DNA of 64,000 nucleotides, from positions 744,001 to 808,000 of the forward strand of contig JAHLMK010000018.1 in the NCBI GenBank assembly GCA_019915135.1, written 5' to 3'. Each line of letters starts with the position of its first letter. Positions within the stretch are counted from its first letter, which is position 1. The stretch comes from Strobilurus pachycystidiatus. Taxonomy: Eukaryota; Basidiomycota; Agaricomycetes; Agaricales; Physalacriaceae. The notes under the pieces were generated by a model. The model had not been told where the DNA came from, did no database searches, and was given only the letters and a program-made list of their open reading frames with translations. The translations under genes were made by a program, and so were the position numbers. Below, piece by piece: positions 53,766 to 63,100 of this stretch.

Positions 53766-54885
53766 CTAAAAACGATTCCAATCCGGACCCACTGGGAGAC
53801 GCGCTAAGCGTTCGTAGAAGAAACCCGAAGACCTAACATCAAAAATCATGATATAGTTCTCCAGGAGTTCGTAGTCCAGTGCGGAGGCGTTTGACCAGTC
53901 TATTTCCCAGAAGGATGGAGTGACAAAAGACAGATGCTCATCGGCTCGCTACAAGCACAGAAGTTACAAGGTGTGCGAAGCGCGGGAAGGAGTTGACGAA
54001 CGGTGTTCGAAGGAACTTCAACGTGGGGAGCCAAACGCCTAAGACGAGTAGGTCGCATCAAGGCTCCCAACTTAGGAAAACCATACAAGGCAGAATTCGC
54101 TCGCTGGAACTCCGGCCACCACTTCATAACGGTTACGATGGACGGAGGCGTTTGATCGTATTGAACAGGGAGGATCCGCAAGGCGTTTGGATCGATGATC
54201 AACTCGCGAAGAGTGGAATCGAATCCCATGTAACCGCCGAAGGTGGATTCCACCTGGAAGAAATAATCAGACAAGGCGGTTCTGGAGAAGGTGTTTGCGC
54301 ACCATGAACCGGGGAATAATGTCCTTCATCAAGTCGGGATGCACGCCCGGGATGTCCAGCAAACCATAACCAAGGAAGTTATCAAGGGCGAAACCGTCGA
54401 GGGTCCTTCCATTGACGGCTCGGAACCAAGACTTACAGAGCTCCACGGCTCCGTAGTACAAGGGAAAGAAGTACCGGCGAAAGCCAAGGTAAATGACGGG
54501 GTTTTCGTAGAAGGCGGGATCCCACATATACGCCAGACGACGCTGGAGTGGAAGTAAGCAGGCATAAAGGGCCTAAGGCGATGTTACGCACCAAGGTATA
54601 CAACAAATACCGCAGGGACGGGACATCCAAAGGCTTCCCTTCACCAAAATGAAGTACTGGCTCTTCTAAGGCAGCTACCGCCGCGGTATCGTCAACCGTG
54701 GAGAGAGTACCGTCGTCATAGCGGATAACGATGCTGAATCGCCGAGCGAAGGTATACAATTCCAAGGCGCTGGTCAAGGCCAATTCGCCAAGTAGGGCCT
54801 CGAGCTCCTCCGGAGCAGGTTGGTTGTGCAAAGGGATGCCGCGAAGGCGAGTGTCAGAAAACGAAGGAAGAATCGGGATAGGCAT
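53766..54885 (-). CDS. Gypsy-2 ORF4: antisense four-exon gene of unknown function
   Basis: Exons 54885-54592, 54542-54303, 54253-53968 and 53899-53766 (introns 49, 49 and 68 nt) give 317 residues in one frame. The second intron ends CTGATTATTTCTTCCAG, with a good branch site, and accounts for the apparent stop there. Visible segments: ALTSALELYTFARRFSIVIR, FRRYFFPLYYGAVELCKSW, IDPNALRILPVQYDQTPPS and a C-terminal YIMIFDVRSSGFFYERLARL. No family recognised. It is transcribed against the element's own direction, inside its LTRs, so its introns are invisible to splicing of the genomic RNA. Confidence 0.68.
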
Positions 54886-55026
54886 GGCGGTTATGGCAAA
54901 ACCAGAAGCAACTCTGGCGTTTTTATAGAGCGCCTGGACCGCCGTGACGATCAAGGCAAAGGAAGAAATAGCTTAAGCGAGTCTAGGAATAAAGTTTAAA
55001 GCTACTCCGAAGACCATTAAAAAGAC

Positions 55027-56790
55027 CTAGGCACTGTAAAAACTTAGGATGAACGATTCGACGAAGGTGATCGGGAATTCCCGATCGAACTTACTTAGTT
55101 GATGAAGGCGATCACTGGACTTAAGAAGGATCGCCGGAGTTCTAACGGATCGCGCCAAAAGGGTAAAAACAAGGGTAGTCGTGTTGAGACGGCTGTGTAC
55201 TAAAGTAGCTACGGGAAACAAAGTGCTACCGGACCTACAAGGGATAAAACGAAATCCGAAGCCAGTGTAAACATGAAAGGAGAAAGAGCTAGACGACTGG
55301 CTAAGACCGTCTAAGGCGGAAATGTACAAATCCCGAGTCGACAAAACGAACTGAATACGACCCCGGATCTCATTGTAAGACGAGATAATGTCGTGGCGGT
55401 ATTGACGCTCCAACTGGAGGAGTCCCGGCGAAATATTGGGATCATCCACACCGGCCAAGCGGGTCATGCGCTTATGGACTTGCGCCAAGGCGGCCTGCAA
55501 ACCGTTGATATACTGGGGTGCTAATATCCAAGAAGTCAGAAAGGAGAAAGACAGATCAAAGTAACAGGACGTACCCGCATCCAATTGCTTGAGCAAGACC
55601 GGCTCGATCATAAAGGTCGAAGGACGAGCAGCCTTAGCGGCGCGGCGAGAAAGGTCGTCGGGGAGCTTGCGCTTAGGAGGAAGTTCCTGACCGTTGAGGG
55701 ATCCCAAGGTTTGCATGGCGCGCTGATAAACACGTGCGTTAACGTCCATCTTGGGTAGGGCAGCAAAAGGAAGATAACGCACAGAAGTGCTCTAAAGGGG
55801 AATCCCAATCAGAACCAAGTAAAGGCAAAAAGGCCAAGAGTAGTAAACGACTCACCGCTTCCGCCTCTTTGAAAAGGTTGTTGGACAAGGACATCTGTTG
55901 GAAGAAATCAGCCAGCTGAAAGCGAAGGGCTATAAAGGAATTGAGCGTACGTTCTCACCAACGACAATCACGGACTCCTCACCGTCGGTGTCGGCTTCTG
56001 CAACATCGTCAGCCCAATCAAAATACTCGCGCTTGAAGAATTGCGCACGGCCATCGGCATCCATGTCGATGTCTTCTTCCGCCTGTTTCTCCATAGCGTC
56101 GGTGATAACTTCAGGAGATTTCTTGCTTTTTCCCTGAGAAGAGGTAAGGCGTTAAGAAAGACCTAACAAACAAGACAAACCTTGACCTTGGGGTCCGGTT
56201 TAACGAAGACGTTGGTCGGATGCATGGGATGATCAGTAGGCAAAGGCTGGAACTGCGCGTTCGACATCTTCTTGGCGGTGTTCACCAAAGGTTGGAAGAT
56301 GTGCGCGATGTGGTGCGAAGGCGTTTGAGGATGAATGCCAAGGAGATGGAGCGTCAATCCGAGATAGTTCTTGACGTTGTGGAAGAACAAGACAAGGTCG
56401 GATGGGACCTTCGAGTCGGAAGGAACGGACTTGATGTCGGTGTTGGCCATCTAGGAGGAATTAAGGAAACGACGACATGAACGAAGGATAAAAGGGACAC
56501 ACCAAGACCGCCTCCATGATTTTGTCGACCTGCTCGGTGATCTGCTTGGAAAGTTCCATGTTGAGGCAGGCCTTTTTGATGTCGAGACGGTTGAGGCGAG
56601 GGAGAGCCATCGACATGCGAAGCCCGAGGACCGTAAAGGTGTCCGGGGTGGTCGCAGGAGGATCGTATTCCACGGAATAGGCGAGGACGGCGACGGAAGC
56701 GTCCTTGTGAGTGGCGATCTCCTTCGCGGAAGGAAGGTAAGGGACCGAAGGCAAAAGACGAGCGCAGGAAGTCCAGGATTTGGGAGCCAT
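55027..56790 (-). CDS. Gypsy-2 ORF5: antisense multi-exon gene of unknown function
   Basis: Exons 56790-56503, 56450-56181, 56133-55983, 55929-55856, 55791-55575 and 55520 to about 55027 join in frame (introns 52, 47, 53, 64 and 54 nt), giving 497 residues. The N-terminal 96 residues have LPSAKEIATHKDASVAVLAYS. The second exon has LVLFFHNVKNYLGLTLHLLG. A Lys-rich linker and acidic stretch follow, then VRYLPFAALPKMDVNARVYQRAM and LQLERQYRHDIISSYNEIRG, which looks helical. The last 80 residues after ALDGLSQ look less protein-like and may be a retained intron, so the 3' end is uncertain. No family recognised. It begins about 200 bp inside the 3' LTR and reads away from it. Confidence 0.62.
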
Positions 56791-56971
56791 GTCGAAGGAA
56801 AGTAAGGATGAAAACGCCCAGGAGATAAAACAGGCGTTTTTATAGGCGAGCAAGGTGAAAATTGCCAAGGACCTTGATAAAGATAGAACGGCAAAAGGTC
56901 TGGGGCTTTGCACCAAGGCAGAAGGAATAAGCGTTTTTGCGATACTACTAGGATGTCGGGGACGACATTTC

Positions 56972-56987
56972 AAAAGTCAAGAGGAGA
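56972..56987 (+). other. Polypurine tract of Gypsy-2
   Basis: AAAAGTCAAGAGGAGA ends directly at the 3' LTR. Its position confirms that ORF3-ORF5 lie inside the retrotransposon. Confidence 0.65.
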
Positions 56988-58682
56988 TGATACGCATTGT
57001 AGAATCCTAGTGCCAGAACCAGGGAATTTTGCGATTCCTGTAGGAGTCTATGCCAGGACTTCCAGTCACAGCACAACGACCAGAGAGACACACGGAGAAA
57101 CTACCTTAACGCAGGCAAGTCTCCAGGACTAAGGGATACGCGCCTTTAGGACGCGGTATGATCGACCGATCATACTCCTTAACTCCGAATATCATTATCC
57201 AAGCGTTGTACTCTTAAAACCAGGAGTTCATTCAACCGTGTCGGTCATGCAACGACAAGTGCCTACCAGAAATAGCACTACGGAAAGTACCCAGGCAGGA
57301 GATACTCTACCAAGAAGGCTCAAGGAGTTTACTCGTGCTAAGTCAGGACTCGCGCGACCAAGAATAGATCAAAGGAGAAGATCTCTCTTCCGGGCCATGG
57401 CGCCTTCGGAATAGTGATCTCCGCTCCGACGCCCCGCACCAAAGAAAACGGACTTTGATCCGCCGCCGCCGATCACTAAAGATAGACCTGGCTAAAAGGC
57501 CCGATCATGGACCTTGTACCTCACTGGAACTCACATATTGATGTGGCGTCACTGAGTTGTCGAAAACGAATCACCTTCCAAGCGCTAAAGATAAACCAAA
57601 CCAACGCCTAAAGACACGAAAGAACTCATTAAGGAGTTTTGCCAAGACAAGCGGGACATCGGGAGACAGAAATAGACTTAAGGAAGAGCCAGATCGGTGG
57701 TGTGGCGCACTTGGCACTGACCAAGTGTTCAGTCTTCTCCCGGGTCGGCTGTTTCGAACAGGGATAGCCAATCAGGACGCTAGTACAGAATGACTCGACC
57801 TCCGAGAGGCCCGACGAGTAGTAAACCCGCTTACAGTACAGAATAGTAGGAATAGTATAAAAGGCCAGCAAGCGCCAGTAGATAGGTAGCTTAGTGCCCC
57901 CACAGTATCCGCTAGTAATACGCAGTCGCTGTAGTGAATCTAACTCGAGTTTCGACTCAACTTACTCTGAATTTGAGAGAACCCAAAAGACTTTGAAAGC
58001 CCCAAAAAGACCTTAGAACCATTTAGGCGATATCAGGTGTTAGCAAACTCCTTGAAGAACTCATAGGTTCCTATCCTCCAAGTCACTAAGACAATACCAA
58101 ACGACACCACTTGGCGTTAGACCCTTGTGTTCGTTAGAAGGCCGGGTTGCAAGTAGTTCTGCCTTGCAATCACGCTCTGTTGTGAAGTATTCGCCTTTGA
58201 GGAGTTTAGTTGAGTTTGAACGAGTGTTGTTATCGTCTGAAACACCTTACGGAATCTTTGGTCCCAGTCCAAGACACTAGAAGTTTGGTTTAAGGACAAG
58301 GAAATCGCCTTACTTGGTAGCAGTCCAGTAGCATAAACACCTACGGTAGCGGCCTGCCATAAGACAATCACCTTGTACAAAAGAACGATCAATAAGAAGG
58401 AGCTACATTGCCTCGCGCTGTTTAAGGTCTCCGTACGTTGTGACTTCGGCCTACGACTTTCAGATTATCTTGTTCGACTTTGTGAATCAATCTCCCTACA
58501 CCCCCTAAAACTACTCGAACACAAGTTCGGAATACATCTCTATTGTTCCAATACCAAAAGTACTTGTTCCTTTGAACAACTACACCAGCCTCGCTCCCAC
58601 AAGGAGTATTAGTGAGATATAAGGATAGATAGGATAGATTTCATAGTCCCCTTTTAGAGGTCTATTTCGAACGTGCATATCA
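56988..58682 (+). repeat. Gypsy-2 3' LTR
   Basis: 1695 bp, the same as 18767-20461 apart from two substitutions seen by eye. The host gene resumes at 58683 after it. Confidence 0.95.
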
Positions 58683-59703
58683 ACGGTAACCTTCCTGACT
58701 TTTTTATCCAGAGCTGGTCAGAGCTTGTGCACGTTGACAGCACATGCTCGGTAATCAATTCCGGGAACGATGAGATTATTCTGATCCGTAGCCGCGACCG
58801 CAAAACAGCATACCTCTCCGGTGTTATCCCCGCAGGGACAGCAGGCTATCTTCAGATGCACACTGGCCTCTACCTTTATGCTCTTTTTGACGCATGGCAT
58901 CGATACAAAGCTATTGTGCGACGGGCTTTCAAGATGCCAATCTACATCCGAGTATATGGCCAATACCCTCCTGATGATACACACATCACCGATGAAGCGC
59001 GTCGACTGTATGAAGAGGAACAGAGAGAGAAAAACAATCTTGTGGTACGAGTTCTCAACCTTAGTGTCATGTGGAATAGAAGTGACATTTCTCCTAGCAC
59101 GATAACCTCAGAAAGCTGCAGTCGGTCGCAGCCCTGAAAATCTTCACTCATCCTTCCGTTGGCATTCTCGGTCCATGTACAGAGGCTGAACCACTTGTCC
59201 TTAAAGCCAGCCCGGCCCGACAGGGGAGCCCGGGAAGCTTAGAGGTTCTTGTCACTCGAATTGTTCAGCGAGGTGAGGCGGATGCCAAGCTAGAGGCTAT
59301 AGTCTTCGGAGAAAATCACACAACCTACGTAGGCGGTGTCCTCCTAAAGGTTGCCAGCAAGAAGGACACTGTTGACGTGCTAACACATGAGTCTAACATG
59401 TACAGCACGTTTGCCGCCCATGGACTCGCAGAAGTATTACCTTCCTATGGCCTCTTTGCCAGCGGCAACGTCTCGACCTTTGTATTCTCAGAGAACGGGC
59501 TGAAACCGCTTAGCAAGCTAAAGCGAGCTAACCGGGCCAAGGTTTTGTCAGTCAAAGACTTAATTTCTTGACTGAAACTGATCTAAGATATCTCTAGACC
59601 CCTCGTCAGCAAACTGCTGAAAAAATATCATGAGATTCACTGTGCTCACGGTAATCTTAGTGAAGATGCCATTCTTGCGAGCAGCCGAGAGGAGGGGAGG
59701 ATA
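58683..59703 (+). pseudogene. Host gene fragment, right part: kinase-like fold
   Basis: A continuation of the gene at 18127-18766. Frames here include NLPDFFIQSWSELVHVDSTC, then EAEPLVLKASPARQGSPGS, YVGGVLLKVASKKD, LTHESNMYSTFAAHGLAEVL and, after a probable intron near 59540-59610, SKLLKKYHEIHCAHGNLSED. The last resembles the HGDL..NIL catalytic-loop region of fungal protein-kinase-like proteins, with N in place of the usual D in this copy. The order VLK, HE..MY, LPSYGLFA fits an N-lobe. The Copia LTR begins near 59704 and removes the rest. The kinase-like assignment is moderate; the exons are not resolved. Confidence 0.5.
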
Positions 59704-60034
59704 TGTTGAAGTCCATCCGGACGCCACACGAACCTACTTACCGGATATGGACATTGCGCCACCCAAGCGCCTGTACAGTTATGACTCAGACTCGATCGGC
59801 TTATATATAGTAGTTTATTTTCGTCTCGATACCTCAGTCGTCTCGCTATCGCTGTGCACGTCTGAGGTATGCGCATCCCTACTCGATACTCATGGACTCT
59901 TACTTACTTCTCGTGTAGAAACCTACTTATAGTTTCTCTCTGTTCTTAGGTATGAGTAGCTACTAATACAGTCGTCTCGCTATCGCTGTGCACGTCTGAG
60001 AAACCTACTTATAGTTTCTCTCTGTTCTTAGGTT
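59704..60034 (+). repeat. Copia 5' LTR with an internal duplication (3' boundary uncertain)
   Basis: TATATATA at 59802-59809 is a likely promoter. The segments CAGTCGTCTCGCTATCGCTG (59835 and 59969) and GAAACCTACTTATAGTTTC (59918 and 60000) each occur twice; in the second set they are adjacent, with 51 bp missing. The right end is placed just before the putative primer binding site; no clear CA end is seen. From 60035 to the ATG at 60158 there is only leader sequence. Confidence 0.55.
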
Positions 60035-60157
60035 ATGGGCCCCGTAGCCGCCGAACTTTGAAGACGTATAACACAGCAAATTTTTCATCGAACAAACGAC
60101 TCGCTACCACTGCCATACCGCATACCAAACACCCTGTCCATCCACACCGCCGCGAAA

Positions 60158-63100
60158 ATGTCCGTCATTAACTCAACCGGACTCACCGCCACCCAACACC
60201 TGTTGGAGGATAAATCAAACTTCTATACGTGGGTGATACAGGCCGAAGAGTGCCTCACCGGGAAAGGATTGCAGGGATACATCACCGGAAAGATCCAGCG
60301 ACCTACCGCGACCGGGACAACGTCGGCGACCGACACCCCAGTATACTCCCTGAACCCATCCCTCGAAGAATATCTGTACAGAGATGGTGTCGCTCGCTCT
60401 GTTATCGTCAATAGCCTGATAAACCCCGTTGGTGCTGGCGCAGACCGTACCGGGTCGGCGCAGAAGTGCTGGGAATCGATCATCGAGACCTGTGCGCCAC
60501 AGAGTGATGCCGCAATATCGTTGGCCGAACGGGAGCTCAATGAAACTGTCATGGTCGATGATTCGTCAAAAGAAGCAATAGCAGCTCACCTTACCGCGCT
60601 CCGAGACCGTCGCCATCGCTTGCAGGAGCTCGGGAAGGGCATGACAGACAAAGACTTCAAAGGAGTCCTCATCCGGTCCCTGCCACCCACATCAGAATGG
60701 ACGTCGTTCATCGGAGCCCTCTACACTCACAATCTTACCGACGCACTCGCTCTAGTCACATCCCACGGCCTAACCCTCCTCGCCATCCGAGCGAGGACCG
60801 CTAAGAACGCCGGCGGCCACGCCTATAGCGCAACATCGAGTCGCCACTGTTCTAATCCGAACTGCAAAGCGAGGAATAAGAGCAGCCATTGGCTTCGGGA
60901 CTGTTACTGGCCTGGGGGAGGAAAGGAGGGTCAGTTCCCTCCAAATTTTGGAGCCAGAAACAGTAGTTCAGCAGCGGTACCGTCAGCGCAATTTGCGTAC
61001 GCACCTCACTACGCGCTGATGGCATCTACGCCGTGGTCGAGTGGTTTTGACTGGGCGGATGAGCCTTGTGGTATCGAGGTCCAGTACGAGTGTCCAGTGT
61101 CAATCGAGGACGTTGAGGATGAGGACGCCATAGTCATTGAGGACGTCCTGCCGGAAGGAGTTGATTATCTCCTCGATAAAGTCGATGTATCTGCTGCGTT
61201 CGCAACCGTCAGCCATCCGGTTGGATACAGCAACACCGACCGCGTACCACTTGACTCCGGTGCTACCGACAACTTCTTCCGACACCAAGGCGGGTTCACC
61301 AACTACCAGTCAATGCCCGTAACGTATGGCCAGTCGGCGATGTCAAGCGGCGGTTTCCCTATCCAGGGAAGCGGGTCAGTAACTCGAAAAATCCTCAGCG
61401 ACGGACGTTGGGTCACTGTCACCTTCAAAAATGCACTCCATGCACCAACACTGGCGTCTGACCTGATATCCGTCAGTCAGCTAGACCGGGCGGGTTGCTA
61501 TACCGAGTTTGGCGGAAGAGAGGGCGTTGTGAAGAAGTCTGGGAAGGCCTTGTTCAGTGCAAAAGCGTCAGATGGGATGTATATTGTCCAGATGCAACCG
61601 CTGCCGGCAGCTATGCTGTCCACTAGCTCGCCAACCTCGTTATGCCAGTGGCACCGCCGCCTCGCTCACGGCAGCCCCGAGACTATCAAGGAGATGACGG
61701 AGAAAAGTTTGGTGGACGGACTTACCCTCACATCCCGAGACATCCCCGGGCAGTGCGTTGACTGCATCCTCGCCCGTCAAACCCGACGCCCATACGACAA
61801 ACCAACCGATCCGGACGTCGATGTCCTCGAGGAGGTCGCATTCGATTTGTGGGGTCCATCGCGAGACGCCACCAAGACGGGCAACCTCTATTACATGGCG
61901 ATTGTTGATTCGGGTTCTGGAACCAGATGGCCTGAGTTCTTGAAGGACAAAGGCGATGCGTCAACAATACCGGCGTTTGAGCGCTTTCGAGTGATGGCAG
62001 AGGCACAAACAGGGAAGCGAGTAAGGAAGGTCCGAACGGACAATGCCTTCTCATCAAAGGCGTGGGAGGACTACTTTGCTAAGCACGACATCCTGCACGT
62101 AACAACTACGCCCTACTCCTCCGCTCAAAACGGTCTCGCCGAACGCGCTATTCGCCAGATGACCGACGACATGCGAGCCAATCTCCGCGACTCCGGCCTC
62201 CCTCCCGAGTACTGGGCTTACGCTGTTGCACATGGCGCATATTCCCGAAACTACATGCCATCGCGCCGACACCCTGGACAAATCCCTCTCACCATCTTCA
62301 CGAAAAAGCGCCAGGACGTCTCGCATCTACGTGTGTTCGGATCGCGTGGTTGGGCATTGATACCGACGATCAACGGACGTCAAATTGACGGCGGGGACAA
62401 GATAGACGATCGCGGGGTGGAGTGTACCTTTCTGGGGTACGCTCCCGGTTCAGGGAACTATATCCTCGAGGACAAGCAGGGGCGCATTATCGACGCCCGG
62501 AACGTCCGGTTCGAGGAAGGTGTACCCCATCGCACACTCGAGTCTGACGATATTGATTTCACGCCTGTGGGTATTAACCCACAACGCCAAGGTGATGCTT
62601 CAATCGTTGACTCGCGCGATGGGGATGTAAATCCGCCCGAACCAGCACCTGCTCCTACAAGGACAAGTACCCAGACCGAACGCGCACCTGTTACCGTCAA
62701 CGCGGAGCCGCGACGATCAGGACGCGTTCCCCAACCCTCGAGAGTGGCACTTCAAAACGCCGAATTCGAGAGGAAGGAGAAGGATGCACAGACCTTGGGG
62801 GAAGAGTGGGCCTCTAGAGATCCCAAGGCCCGTGTTGCTTCTTTAGATCCATCTTCACGTCTCACCGCCGAGTTGACTGATCACGTTGCGTTGATGGCCA
62901 CCGAGCCAGGACTATCGCGAGCACCCCGAACGTATGCAGAGGCGATCAAGTCGGACGAGACACGCTGGCGCGCAGCAATGGACGTTGAGATGGAGCAACA
63001 TCGGACGAAGGGGACGTGGGAGCTGGGCACTCCTCCTCCCGGTACGAACATCATGGCGTGCCGCTGGGTATACGACGTAAAACTCGACGGCAATGGGAAT

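Larger units (their letters stand above)
18767..58682 (+). mobile_element. Gypsy-2: complete Ty3/Gypsy element with accessory genes, hosting nested insertions
   Basis: Two 1695-bp LTRs (TGATA...TATCA) enclose PBS, gag, protease ORF, pol, a tRNA-like segment, ORF3 (sense), ORF4 and ORF5 (antisense) and a polypurine tract. ACGG flanks both sides (18763-18766 and 58683-58686), a 4-bp duplication where Ty3/Gypsy elements often make 5 bp. LARD-B and the KDZ transposon, each with its own target duplication, interrupt pol; without them the element is about 16.5 kb. The two LTRs differ at only two positions by eye (near 19235 and 19571), so this is a recent insertion. Confidence 0.92.

Noticed and set aside
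54254..54302. Apparent frameshift in ORF4, first read as a 19-nt micro-intron
   Set aside because: A donor at GTGCGC 30 bases upstream gives an ordinary 49-nt intron with a branch site and restores one frame.
55930..55982. Very short 29- or 35-nt introns in ORF5
   Set aside because: Using the GTGAGG donor gives a normal 53-nt intron and keeps the frame.
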